From positions 310,001 through 374,000 of the forward strand of contig SSNU01001268.1 of the NCBI GenBank assembly GCA_012064415.1: a stretch of DNA of 64,000 nucleotides, read 5' to 3'. The stretch's first letter is position 1. Every line of letters begins with the position of its first letter. Of this stretch, positions 34,501 to 45,960 are shown piece by piece. The DNA is from Gyrodactylus bullatarudis. Lineage: Eukaryota > Platyhelminthes > Monogenea > Gyrodactylidea > Gyrodactylidae. Both the position numbers and the translations under genes were made by a program. The notes under the pieces are model-generated. The model was not told where the DNA came from, ran no database searches, and saw only the letters and a list, made by a program, of their open reading frames with translations.

Positions 34501-37500
34501 AATTTCAGAAACAGTATAATATACCAAAAAAATGATATTGCAAGTGTAAATTTACCGTCAACAAAGTGTCTTATTTATTCTAGAAGATTTAAAATTTACT
34601 CAAAAGTTCTGATTCTTCAGTTTAGAAATCTCTAACTCTGTTTTGGATCCACATTCTGAGATCTGATCTTGATCGAATAAATACTTTTTTCTCCCTAGTT
34701 CCGAGATATCATTTTTTTGGTTCACAATAAAAAATTAACTAAGAAATCGTCTTTTTTTTAACGTCAGCATCAAACGAAGACTACATTTCCAGATTAACTT
34801 TATTCATTGAATATTATTCGAGTTTACGAAATCGATCAAAATTTTAAGCTCAAAATATTCCAATAATTTGAATTTTTTCTGAATATCCAGGTGAAAATAT
34901 TGAGCCAACCTATAAAATATAAAATTTCAAGTAATTTTTTCCGTCTAAACTATGAATGAAGGTTATAGGCTATCAAAATTCTAAAAATTGCATCTGGATC
35001 ACCTTCATTTTTGAGTTTCAAATTTAACCTATCAGGGAACACCATTCAATATAGCTATAATAATACCAAAATGATTAGTGAATATCGAACAGCTATTGCA
35101 CCCTAAACACTTTATAAATATTCGACTAAATTTTCAAAAAAAATCATCCTTCTTCTGAGTAACTCTGGTTATCATCTTGTGGTATGTGAAGGAATATTTC
35201 CAAAAAGACTTCTACTGAAGCCTTACATCTAGGTGTATTATATAGTTTATGACAAAACTCACCCCAGTTGCTGAATGCGAATGATACAAGAATTGATTTT
35301 GAGACGGATTGACTGATGGTTGTACAATGGTCGGTATTTCAACTGCATTATGCTGAAATGTAAAAGAACTTTGTTACGCAATCAACAGGAAATTTTAGAT
35401 CAACAAAACTAATTTCATTAATCCATTTTAAAATAGAAGAATTATAAAAATTTAAAGATGGGCTTTTTTTTAAAACAAGACTTTACTTTCCGATACAACT
35501 GTGGCCTATTTTGGTAAAACATTTCCAGTTAATTCTAATTAATAGATTTATCTATGGGGTAACCTCATGCGAATCTGTTAGATCTAACTCAGAAAATGCC
35601 ATTTATGAAATTTAAATTTGGAAATTTTCAATACCTCTGATACCCCAAAATCCCATTTTCCTAATCATCTTCAACAAATCAGAAATTTCCATAAGAAAGA
35701 AGGTGATGCCAATTAGTAAAAAGAATATAGCGCTTTTATTTCGTGACATACTCATCAGCTTATACATGCCAGATTTATATAAAGAAAATGTGTACAAAAT
35801 ATTGGTTTTGAATCTGATTGGTCAGTTTTTTCTCAGATCTTATTCATCACTAACACCATATACTTTTGTACATTATTTGTGATAGAATAGATTTCAAAGT
35901 ACGTTACTCACACCAAAAATGTGATGGAGATATATATGACTCTTACATGTATATCCCAAAGCTGCCCAATATATTACATGTAAAACAGAGAGACTTATGC
36001 ACCATAAACTGACCAATCAGATTCGAAACCAATATTTTGTTCACATTTTTTAATATAAATCTGGCACGTATAAGCAGATGAGTATGCCACGAAATAAAAG
36101 CGCTATATTCTTATTACTAATTGGCATCACCTTCATTCTTATGGAAATAACCGTAGCTCAACTAAAATCCAAACGCTTCTCTCTCTCAAGTCCCAAATTG
36201 TTCGGAATTTTTTACTAGAATATGCAGTGCTGATTATAAATACCTCACGAACCTGTTTCTATTTAGAATTGCATTCAAACGGCTAAAAATTCAGATTTTA
36301 ATCGATCGTAGTGGGAAAACCCATTGAAAATAGTTGGCGCTAATTTAAAAATCAGGATTTTCAATTGGGATTTGGGGTATCTGAACAAAATTTAAAATAC
36401 ATGGTTTAATAGAAACTTTTTTACTTTGGAAAATTCTCATCAAAATCAGCTTTGCACATACCGGATGTCAAAAAATTTGCCTCTCTCTAATATTGATGAA
36501 TGCAAAAATCTTTTGGTTTTTTGACACTTTATTTTCTAATCCTTGGCACTGCAATTATTAAAGAAGATCCTTCGTTACGATTTATTTGTTTATTACTATG
36601 CCATATTTACAATTTAAACATAACCATACATTTATAAATCAAAAGTAGGAAAGATCGTCAAATACTTGGGAAGGTGATAATGTTTACCAAAAGTATCATT
36701 GATAAAGAAAAAACATAGACATCAACTGTCTGGTTTGGTTTCTACTTTTCCTCATGTAGCAGAAATTTTAAAATTTCTATATTTTCAGATTTTACGAACA
36801 GTAATGGGACTCTAATTCTAACAAAAATTCTATCCTTCAAAACTATAATGAATTCAAACGAATTTGGTACCACTTTTTAGTTATTTCTAAAATTGAAAAG
36901 CATCAACATTTCTGAGTATTTTGATAAGAAAGATTTTCGGCAGTTTACCAGATATATCTGTCTTTAACTGGGCCATCTGAAAAATTTTTAAATGCTAAAT
37001 CATTCTTTGAAGATTTGATAGAGTATTCAATGGTAGGATTTCGTCATAGATAAAGACCACAATCTCGGGGAGGAGAGTAAAACTACAAATTCTTTGAGAA
37101 AAATGTCTTATTTCATTAGGATGCTATTCTCAATGATTTTAAATTCAGTAAAATCAATTCTTGTATTCAGGCCCATTACTTATCGCACAGGCTAATAGTG
37201 AAGATTAACTTTTGCAAGATAAATTTTGTCTAAGTAATTTAAAATTGAAAAACCAAAACTATTACTGGAGTTTATGCCTGAAATAGAGCTCTGATTTCTT
37301 GTATCATGTACGCAAGCATTATCTAATGTCAACCAGTAGAGCCTTAGTTAAAGATTATTCATCAAAAAATTTTGAAATATTTTCCCTACTGCTCCGGTAG
37401 CAAACAGTAGTTAAGACTATAGTAGTTAAACGTAAAATTCCCTCAATTCAACTGTGTAGATTTGTAATTACAAATACTTGTCTATTATTATTCTAGTGTA

Positions 37501-40500
37501 CCATAGTTTCCAGTGTCTAGGATTCCAACCCTCTTTGTATGTAAAAACATGATAAGAAATGTAAAAGCTTGTAAATCTTGGTGGAATGCATAAATAATAA
37601 TTTCCTTTATCAACAATACACGCTCATAGTCTAACATAGTATCTGATTTGTTTTTGTGTCTGCTCGTTGTTGAAATTGTAAAAATTCATTCCGCAGACAT
37701 TCATTGAAATGTTTTTCCATGTAATTTGTATTTATTTATGAGCGTACAATTAGGGTTGTAATGTTGAACTGGATTACTTAATTTGAGAAAACTAGACTCA
37801 TATGCCTAGTAAGTTTTAAAAATATAAACATTTAGTAAATTACTCACCTGCATGAATTCATTGTGATCAAAGAAATCTTCATTGTAAATCTGTTGATTGT
37901 TCAAAGGACCTTTGTTGGCAGTCATTTTTGAATAGTTTTTCGACAATTCGTTAAGTTGATTAGCCAAAAGGATATCCCCATGTTCCGGTTCAGATTGCGT
38001 ACGTCTGAGAGAAGAAGACGACCGAGAATTTTCTATCGAGTTCTGTCTCGGTATCAAATTTTGATTACGTTCCATTTTTTCTGTTCATTTAGAAGGGAAG
38101 AGTTAAAAATTCAATTTTCACTACAATACGATTTCACAGATATAAATTTCTATTTTGAATACTAATCACTAGGGCGTCAAAAAGGTATTTGGACTATTTT
38201 AAGTCTAGACAAAAGACTGGCACAATTTAAAGATAGTTGGTACTATTTCATCATTTTTCAGTTAATGAGATGGTGATTTTTATCTTATTCGGTTCTATTT
38301 TTGACCCGATTATCTAAACTAAAACCTTTACTTGTATCGGATGGATGAGTAAGCATAAAACCTAAATCTTTATTTGTAAAAATATGCGTCAACTTTTAGT
38401 TTCATAGAACATCTAGAATCATTGGTGCTTAAATAGGTATAAAATTGAGTTAAAGTTGACGATTTTCCAATTTTGACTTTGAATAGCTCATAAACTAGAA
38501 GAATCAAGGAAAAGTTTCCTACTACTCTTTTGTTAAGAATTCATTCCTGGACAAGATGATGCCATTTCTGTTTTTCTATCTTAATCATGTTTTTCTCTAT
38601 TGAAAGGGAAAGCACTAAATGTCGGGTTTTCAGTTTTTACCGAATAGTACATATCTGAAATTCGCGAAAATTTCTCTACAAAAGTATAAAATTTTTCCAT
38701 GTGTAATTGGTACGTAGATTTTAGATATTTTTCAAATTTCGATTTGACTTCAAATTCCCCTTTTTTGAACTTTGAACTTCGATGAAAAATTGAAAATTTT
38801 GAAAAACTACCATACACACGTGAGTTTCAGGCATATATGTAAGTGATTAGGTGATTAGTTGACTCACTCTCGCCATAATTTTGATTTGGCTGCCAAAAGA
38901 TTTGGTTTATTCGATTCCGGCCAATTAAAGGAGTATCTAGAGAAAACAAGCAAAAAGTAAGTCAGGATAACTAAATTCATAGCAATAGTTTGAGTGTGTA
39001 AAAATATATATTTTATTTGATTCTTAATAACTAAAATATTAAATAGTGGTTACATGCAGTGGGTTGTTCCATGAATTTTGTACCAATAAAATTGAACCAG
39101 ATACGATCGAATATCTCTTCAATAATCCCATTACTTGTATACTTTGCTTTGATATGAGAAAAAACCAGAGAAAGAAAAAGTGAATTATCTAGATTAACTA
39201 AACGGTGTCCTATCACCTTATTCTGGAAAATACTTGACAAAGCTCATGTTTTTAAGCTTTGCATGTATTTGTCCCAATGCAACCTCCCTCTATTCCTATC
39301 GTGTAACCAAAAAACAAAAAATCCCCCAATAGAAGGGCTCTAATAGTATTTATATCATTACTGGGGTAAAATCTGAGTTAATTAACGTTTATCACTAAAA
39401 CCTTATCTCTAGCCTTCCTCATGAGTTCAGAAACCAATAAAAATGATATTATTGATGAAGTTTGACAATAAAGGTAAAAGCTCTGGGACGAGAGTTGTGT
39501 AAATTTTCAATCTGTTAGTTTTACCATTTCTACTCCATAACTTAAATATATTTTGCAGAATCAGAATCTCAAATTGTTCTTTAGGTTGATGAAATTTTGC
39601 AGAAAAATGCAATTAATAATAACATTGAATGAATTTTTATCACGGGTTTGCATATATGAGGCAGATAAATTAAAGGAAAAATGTGTTTTTTCATTTATTA
39701 ACATGACGAGAGGTTAACATGTAGGCCTGGACTTGACTTTATCTTGATCAAGTTTCAAACAAGAGATAAAAGGAAGTAGATCATATGATGATGATCGAGA
39801 TACATTAAACCTATTATAATGAAAAGGTATGAATAGATGTTTTGAAGATTTTTGGATAAATAACAGATTTCTGTAGAGTAAAGTTATTTCTATTACTACA
39901 TACAAAAGTTTAAATTTCATTCATCTTTGATTTCATTTTTCACAATTCAAGATTGTAGTAGTAGGAATAATTCATTCAGGTGTTAAATCGTAAATGTCAG
40001 AAACGCCGGTCGTATTTAGCCGTTTATGAAGATGTTTTCCCAAATATTCAAACTAGATTTACAAATTTCAGCTTCCTTTACGCATGCTAGGGAAATTTTC
40101 CTGTGCCTTCAAACTTTCTCTACAACTCTGGTTGATTGTTAGATTTTCGAGAAGCAAAGCGTCTCTGAACTTCTCTAGTTAAATACGGATCTTTTCGAAT
40201 GAGTTCAAGCAAAGTCAACTGACAAAGGTACTGGACTATATCAGTACCGAAACATTTGGAAGGGGCTTTGGGAAAATGTTCCAATTAAATCTACTTTTAC
40301 TAATTTGTATTGAAGATTTCATATTCCATCATGAAACAGAACAAAATTGCTATCAAAAATTGATATATTGAAATTTCGACAGATTCCAACCATAAAATGG
40401 AGTTATTTTCAGTTTAAAATAAAAATAAAACTATGAAAATAGACACATAAACCTATAAATATCTAATGAGAGATTGCATGTCGTGTCAAGGTTGAGAGAT

Positions 40501-43500
40501 CCCAAAATGGGTAAATATAGAAAGGAATTTATCGTATTGAAAGGGCATGTTATAAGGGGGAAAAGTTTAACATTTAAAGATCACCTTCTAAATGCATTTT
40601 TTCAAGTTACCAGAACAATTAAGAATAGAGAATTGCAGAGAACAATTATTTCATCTGTATAACTCACCATGACGTTCAGGTTTCTTTAGTCCCGATGAGG
40701 GGTCTGGTCCAAATTTACTATCCAAGTAACGGGAAAAGTTTTGGAAGCCAATCGGAAGTTTCTTTATCATTGCTTCACTGCCGGGCTGTGATGGGCACTC
40801 ATTCAACTTGTAGTTTAAGAGCTAGCAAGGCAAAAGTTGTTCATTGTAATTTCTTTTCTTAATTTAAACTCTCTCGTCTGGCTTACATGATTATTTTTAT
40901 TATCTGATTGATCATTTTTATTGTACGATCTATTAATAGTCGAGTTAGTTGAAGATGAAGAAGACTGGTAGAGTTTCTTCTCTCTTTCAGAGACCACCGT
41001 TCTACTTGGTTGGGTAGATTGATATGATAAGAGAACCCTGACTGCCTGTAGTAAATGATCCAGCTGGAATTAAATCATCATCTATTATTTTTCTAATAAA
41101 ACCTGAAGATACAGTAGAAATATTTCTATTGAAACACAGTGAATTTTCACATTTTCACAAAAATCACTTTTTTCCTATCTAAATGTATAGAAATCACTTG
41201 CTGCATTCTGATGGGTCAAGATAAATAATACTTGATTAGGGGGGTAAATATTCGTGTTTCAATAAAAATAAGATGTTTCAATAGAAATATTTTTACTGTA
41301 ATATGAAGATGGGAATTTATAAGGTTGTGTGAAAGTTCTCAGAAAAATGTTCCATTTATGTTTAACTAAAAATTTTATTTTAAAAGTATTATAATAAATA
41401 ATTATCATTTTTCTCTACGAATTTTTTCCCATCATTCTGAGAGCGTATCTATTCCTCTTTCCAGAAATCAGTAGATTTTTGAGCAGAATATTGTTCTAGA
41501 GAGTTCATGACTTTATCTCTTTTGTGCCAACATCTTTAGAAAATATCCATTTCTCATCTGTTGTCATCAAACTGTTCAAGAATTTGTCATATCTCAAACG
41601 GTGTAGCATCTGAACATCTGTGAGATCATGAGGAACAAACGCATCGAAGGAATTTGTGAAATCCTCTTTTCCGAGAACTTTTCCCACAACCTAATATGAT
41701 TTTTGCGAAATTCTCAATTTTTCCATCAAGCTATTCTGGAATCTAGATCACAAGGGCACCAAATTAAAATTAATGACATCAATTTTTAGTCAGAGTTAGC
41801 GCTAAACTTGCATTCCTTGAACTTTGAGTCGAAAAATTCACTTTGGATCACTCTCTCACTTTAAAATCAACAAAAGATTTTGACTCAAAGTTCAAAAAAC
41901 CACGAGTTTCGTGCTAGATATAATAAATTAAATTTAGCTTTTAGCTTTTCGTCATAAAAACTGCAACACATAAATCCAAAGTTGGTTGATATGAAGTTGG
42001 GAATCGAAAACCTCGGTTTTTTCATCAAAATTTTGAATTATTTTTTGGAATCCTACTCCTGTTGCCCAATTTTACGATTCGAAAAAAAATTTCTAATGAA
42101 AAATATGGAAATTTTACAAATCTCGAAATTCCACTCCCAAACGATAATGAAATTAAGCATTAGAACAGATTCAGCATATTCAGCTTTATTGTCTTATTGT
42201 AATCCTGAAAACCTTCTTTTAATCACTCTCTCACTTTGAAATCAATAAAAAATCTAAGTTCAAAGTTCAAAACTATGGGATTTTGGCGCCAGATCGAGAT
42301 TTGTAAAAAGTCCATATTTTTCATAAAAATTTTTTTTTCGAAATTCTTTTTCTTCAAATCGTAAAAGTGGACAACATGAGTAGACTTCCAAAAATTTTTC
42401 AACATGCTTGCATTTCTGATGAAAAAATCAAGATTTTTGTAAAAACCATATAAACTTCCTATCGATTAGCTCTATATTGTATGGTTAGAAACAAATGCAA
42501 TAAAAGATCTAAACTCAAGATAATGAATCTTGATACTTGGCCAGCATCGCTATACAAAAAGAAGGATAAAATTCACAATTAGGCCATTAATAAACCTGTT
42601 ATGGGATATAATTTTTGCATGTAGAAATTCATAAATAATAATAATTGGTTTTCGTTTACATGCATAAAAGGCATGGAACAAAATTATAACGGTTCATCTT
42701 GCATGTTTAGGTCAAATGCATTTTGTTGTTGTAAGCGTATTTTTATTACATAAAGATGGACGAAGGAAACCTTATCAACATGATTTTATCTCTGGGCTCT
42801 ATGCCATAAATTTTATCCGGAATTAATCTGAATTTGGAGTGTGTATAGTACGCAACTGAGGTAATAAATAATAATAGATTTGTACTGATATACACACAGT
42901 GGGATTGCTTGTTTGTTCCTCTTATTATTATATTTTCCATGCAGGCAAACGTCTATTGTAATTACGTTTTGATGAACAAGAAAAGCCTTGAAATAGCTCT
43001 AATTATCCCTTGTATTATGATGATTTTCAATGATCAAGTACACAGGGAACAGAGTACACTTTTGGATTTATTAACTAGATATGTACTGAGGCAGGATGTC
43101 TGACTATGAACTTGGTTGTAGGTTTAAAATGGAAAAAAAATCACTCAATATATAATGTTGTTGATCTTATTTCTGATCACATTGAATTATAACTTTTTCA
43201 GTTCTATATGAGGAAATTTTGGATTTGAAAAAGATCCCTATCTTGAATGCAAGCTGTGTATTACCCAAAATGGAATTTCAATCAGGGATTTTTGTGTGGG
43301 AAGATTGGAGGAAATGTTGAATGTGTCTGCTAAGAGATCTATTACAAGCCACAAGATAAACCGTTTCTCAAATGTTACACAAATCAAGGAAATTTAGTAA
43401 ATTTTAATTAACTTGTGTTCCAAAAATTTCCCTCTTCAAGTCCACATTGGAATGAAGCAATTGCAAGTAATGAATACTTTTTAATTTACTATATCTCGTT

Positions 43501-45236
43501 TGAAGCTGTATAGAACTAGGATAGGTATAAAGGTATCTTTTACTATAGAATACGTCTTGATAGATTCATTCATTCATTCATTTTCAAAGAAATACTAAAT
43601 TTGACAAGATTGTTGATGAAAAGAATAATGTTTGGAAAAACTAGGAAATTAACTTCTGGAGAGATCATGTTACACCGCATAAAATAGACATCTAGAGAAA
43701 ATCTTTTCTTAATTATTGTAAGAATTAAAACGACTGGCTCTAAATGAATTTTCGACGAATTCAGACGATTCTTGCGCATACTTTAACAATACACTTCATC
43801 ATTGTAAATAAGGAGCTTAATCAAGTTTCTTTTATCTGAGAAGGGTATTTTTTTAACCATGCAAAATGGGAATTCACAAAGTTAACCACTATAGTGTAAA
43901 TCTTGTGAATGGAGGATATGCAGAAGGACTGTTTTCATGGATGGGAGTTGAAATTTAACACGGATTGGTTGGTTTGGATAGAATGCTAAATTATGATTGG
44001 TTGATAGATTTAATTTTTGAATCTACACAAATACACATTGAGGCGCTCCAGTATAAATGTCGTAGGATGAATTTTAATCGATAAGCCAGTGTAAAAGGAA
44101 AAATTTATATTTTCCCCATTAAAATTAATTTCAAAAAAGCACTCACCTCGGCTTTTGAGAACTGATGAAGAATTTCATCAGCGGAATCATTGACAATTGG
44201 CTGAGAATCACTGTTATTCCGATTCTTGGGTTTAGGAGTAGCGTCATCGGGGATTTCATGATTCTCTTGATCTTCCTGAAGAATAATATTGACTAATCTA
44301 GTCTCTAGGCACTTTAATTGCTTCTCAAATATCTTGGAGTCTTGTGATTTAGTGGGTTCTTGTCTGCTAGACAAGTTTGAATCACTGTGAGGAAAGGAAA
44401 GGTTGCTGAAACGTGTGACTGATTCTGGTAACAAATACGGTATGTACTGGGTTAGAATTCTTTGGGTGTGCTGAAGGCCAGGCAAGAGATTCCCCAAATC
44501 TGATGATTCATTATTTGGCTCAGAATTCCTGGGCAATTGGTAGTTACGATGTATGCTTGAGGTATCTTTGTTGCCGACAACTTGAGGTTTTATGATGCCG
44601 GCTGGTCTGATTTGAAAATTAGAAGACTTTTTTCCAAACGATTCATCTTCAGCTAGATCGCTTTCTTTTGAATTGCTGTTATATTTATTTAGATAATGTA
44701 CAGATGGGGAAGCAGAACAGGGAGAAAGACTTGAATTATTGGCAGCATTCGACAGAGATGAAGACCAAGATGGTGAGGAGATATTGTTGGGTCTCTTTTT
44801 GAGTCGATTATCCTCCTTACTCAAAAAGTCTGAGTCAATTTCACTATTCGAGGGTGTTTTTAATCCAGTTTCGTATCTAGACGGGGAAAGGCTGGTTGAA
44901 GAAACAAGTCGGGTAGATTTTCCCGTCTTCAAAAAATCATTTTTTCGTTTATTATAAGAGGAATTGAAGAGACTAGGAACGACTTCTTCCTAAAGAATAA
45001 TTGAAATGAGTGAGAATACTAAATCTTACCGAGGTAGATCGAACAGCTGACTTTTTTACACTGTTTGTAGAGGCACTGATTGGGATTCTATTGGCAACAT
45101 TATGAGTGGATGAATACGACTCATAGGGTGATTTCTTGGTGTATCTACCAGTTACATTGCTTAAACCTGGGAGTTTTTCTATTTTCTTTGGTAACATTGA
45201 ACATTTAGTTTGTGATTGATTAAAGTCTTTAATCAA
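28553..45236 (-). CDS. sav: Salvador homologue (WW-WW-SARAH Hippo scaffold), 1101 aa, 11 exons
   Basis: Exons: 45030-45236, 44147-44989, 40887-41063, 40668-40821, 37848-38080, 35263-35352, 32101-32446, 31107-31741, 29209-29429, 28802-29006, 28553-28747 (3306 bases, phases agree throughout). A WW domain lies at about residues 907-945 (IKGW ... TTTWDHP). A second, atypical WW follows (LCWERVD, EGVYY, then QRHHP without the second aromatic). A SARAH-like helix lies at about 1040-1082 (LVQVLHHLDRLFYMELRELV). This order, the GVYY of WW2 and an N-terminal TGRYTKKSP (Salvador: GKY-KK) point to Salvador, which bridges Hippo and Warts kinases. Usual lengths are about 380-610; the excess is Asn/Ser-rich disordered N-terminus. 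WW1 has a longer loop than usual. Exon 7 uses a weak donor (G|GTTGGT). MLPKK at 45197 is an alternative start. Large introns carry transposon debris. Confidence 0.72.
29570..29591. repeat. Perfect hairpin, 9-bp stem and 4-base loop
   Basis: TTGGCCTAC-AGTG-GTAGGCCAA inside the Salvador intron; near the outer arm of the larger inverted repeat. Confidence 0.7.
29714..30837. repeat. Nested inverted repeats enclosing a Penelope fragment
   Basis: Outer arms: 29714-29759 pairs with 30790-30837 (shared GGTTACAATCTTG, AAAATCTG, TTTTGATAGCTGA in opposite sense), and 29844-29865 pairs with 30759-30779 (GGGATATTGACAAAAAATGTA). Inner arms: 29851-29907 pairs with 30028-30084 (TTGACAAAAA, TATTTTCACGAATTCAATA, ACGGTCTATTATC). 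The Penelope-type nuclease fragment at 30390-30645 lies between the outer arms. Penelope elements are known to carry LTR-like terminal copies in direct or inverted order, so these may be its ends. Confidence 0.65.
30390..30645 (-). pseudogene. Second Penelope-like GIY-YIG fragment
   Basis: Read leftward, about 30583-30645 gives IYKFQCDCGASYIGRTIRKL, a well preserved GIY-YIG core (Y-K-C-CG-YIG-R-T). After a frame change, 30390-30560 gives KHAASVSNFSILYKN and then VWVKEKFFINLYKPNLSVQ, which matches the A-S-A/H and KEA-I--KP-LN tail of the same domain. It lies in the Salvador intron 29430-31106. It keeps the YIG lost in the copy at 22945, so the two are separate insertions. Confidence 0.75.
33878..34000 (+). 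repeat. Dispersed repeat, second copy of 14544-14664
   Basis: Same orientation and word order as the copy at 14544, in a Salvador intron (32447-35262). Confidence 0.75.
35612..35749 (-). CDS. Tiny ORF with signal-peptide-like start (45 aa), left arm of inverted duplication
   Basis: ATG at 35749. Residues 1-6 are basic/polar (MSRNKS), then a hydrophobic run AIFFLLIGITFFLM, then a basic tail (LLKMIRKMGFWGIRGI). This layout fits a secreted short peptide precursor, and the tail is cationic. A TTTATATAAA sequence lies about 24-34 bases upstream of the ATG, with GATTGGTCAG (CCAAT box) further up. TATA-to-ATG spacing is so short that the leader would be close to zero, a point against. It sits in Salvador intron 35353-37847, on the same strand. 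No family recognised; it could be a chance frame in a foldback element. Confidence 0.35.
   Translation of the reverse strand: MSRNKSAIFFLLIGITFFLMEISDLLKMIRKMGFWGIRGIENFQI
35686..36149. repeat. Inverted duplication, arms of about 140 bp
   Basis: 35686-35826 and 36008-36149 are near-identical reverse complements, separated by about 180 bp. Each arm runs outward from GATTGGTCAG through a TATA-like box and an ATG, and stops being similar 65-75 bases into the small ORF, at ATGGAAAT. Both arms keep the frame open. Confidence 0.85.
36084..36218 (+). CDS. Tiny ORF with signal-peptide-like start (44 aa), right arm of inverted duplication
   Basis: ATG at 36084. MPRNKS and the hydrophobic AIFLLLIGITFILM mirror the left-arm ORF, with only a few changes, several of them conservative. 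After EI the sequences become unrelated: this one continues TVAQLKSKRFSLSS, including a possible Lys-Arg cleavage site, and ends after PKLFGIFY. AATATAAATC lies about 24-34 bases upstream. Shared promoter and leader with a different mature region is the pattern seen in fast-evolving secreted peptides, but a MITE-like foldback with chance frames is an equal alternative. It opposes the host gene Salvador. Confidence 0.35.
   Translation: MPRNKSAIFLLLIGITFILMEITVAQLKSKRFSLSSPKLFGIFY
41110..41300. mobile_element. TA-flanked MITE, copy 2 with both ends
   Basis: TA|CAGTAGAAATATTTCTATTG at 41110 and the reverse CAATAGAAATATTTTTACTG|TA ending at 41300: TA target duplication with a CAGT terminus, as in Tc1/mariner. 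The right half matches copy 1 (19336-19525), sharing ATAAATAATACTT-ATTAGGGGG-TAAATATTCGTG. The left half has been partly replaced. It lies 205 bp from a decayed mariner transposase fragment. Confidence 0.85.
41505..41700 (-). pseudogene. Mariner-type transposase fragment
   Basis: Read leftward: AFVPHDLTDVQMLHRLRYDK, then F-NSLMTTDEKWIFSKDVG. The WVPH-LT-R block and the ITGDEKW block, which carries the second catalytic Asp of mariner transposases, are recognisable, with T for G before DEK. The N-terminal HTH and the last catalytic Asp are missing. Non-functional remnant in Salvador intron 41064-44146. Confidence 0.7.
41850..41910 (+). repeat. Dispersed repeat, copy c (partial)
   Basis: GGATCACTCTCTCACTTTAAAATCAACAAAAGATTTTGACTCAAAG-type block, the second half of the unit at 7580 and 17205; repeated again at 42205-42275. 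Confidence 0.55.
42018..42432. repeat. Foldback inverted repeat in Salvador intron
   Basis: 42018-42128 and 42290-42432 are reverse complements with moderate divergence: TTTTTGGAA, TACTC-TGTTG, TTTTACGATT, GAAAAATATGGA and TTTACAAATCTCGA in opposite sense. The loop carries copy d of the dispersed repeat (42205-42275). Frames called on opposite strands here look alike only because of this symmetry. Confidence 0.75.
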
Positions 45237-45317
45237 ATATTCTGTTAAAGTCTCGTTGAAACAAAAATATCTCTCTTTTCGGTTTGTTTAAGCAAAATTA
45301 AATTTTAAATTGTTAAT
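45237..45317. promoter_or_regulatory. Bidirectional promoter region, Salvador / TMED2-like
   Basis: Only 81 bp separate the two divergent start codons, so both promoters and leaders must share or overlap this stretch. No TATA box or other core motif is obvious. Confidence 0.6.
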
Positions 45318-45960
45318 ATGTTGTACATAAATTTATTATTCCTGCCTCTGCTAACGAGCTATTTTGTCGAGATCCCTGGTAGTAAAAAAGAATGCTTCTT
45401 TGATTTCCTAGTTGAGAATTGTGACTCAACTCTGCTTTTCGAGACAGTTGACCAAGATTCTTCTCCCTTCAGTGTTACTATTACAGACCCTCATCATGAA
45501 GTCATTTTTACGGAAGAAGCAGGTCGAGATCTACGTCACAAATTTACTGCTCAACACAAGGGAAATTATGAATATTGTTTCGCTAATAAAATGAGCAAGC
45601 CGGCTATAGTTTTATTCGAATTAATTGTTGAAACTCCAGACATTAAGAAGCTCAAGAATGGAACTCAAGCAGAAAATTTACTTATTGATTTAACCAATAA
45701 ATTGTCAGAAAAGATCAAAATGGTTCAACACGAACAAGAATACTCAGAAGTCAGAGATAAGAATCATCAAATTGGTTAGTAAACTTTATTTTTCAAATCT
45801 CACTTTTGATCAATATCTTTTCTTACCTTTTTTAGTCAACTCATCAACAAACCTAAAAGTTGTCACCTGGTCAATGTTCGAGTTGTTGCTGATTGTTCTA
45901 CTGGCCATCATGAATGTGGTTTATCTCAAGCGTTTCTTTGAAGTCCGTCGGCTTGTATAA
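45318..45960 (+). CDS. p24 family cargo receptor, TMED2-like (193 aa, 2 exons)
   Basis: Exons 45318-45774 and 45836-45960 (61-nt intron, phase 1). A signal peptide in residues 1-15 is followed by a GOLD domain with the paired cysteines (KKECFFDF and YEYCFANKMS). Then come a coiled coil (HEQEYSEVRDKNHQI), one membrane span (WSMFELLLIVLLAIMNVVYL) and a cytosolic KRFFEVRRLV tail. FF plus basic residues is the COPII/COPI sorting signal. The ending FEVRRLV is closest to TMED2 (p24 beta, FEVRRVV). p24 proteins cycle between ER and Golgi and load cargo such as GPI-anchored proteins. Length is close to the usual 200. Divergent from Salvador. Confidence 0.9.

Noticed and set aside
42909..43103. 64-codon frame with a hydrophobic start, considered as a secreted peptide
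   Set aside because: No promoter-like context, no duplicate, and the putative mature part has no pattern.
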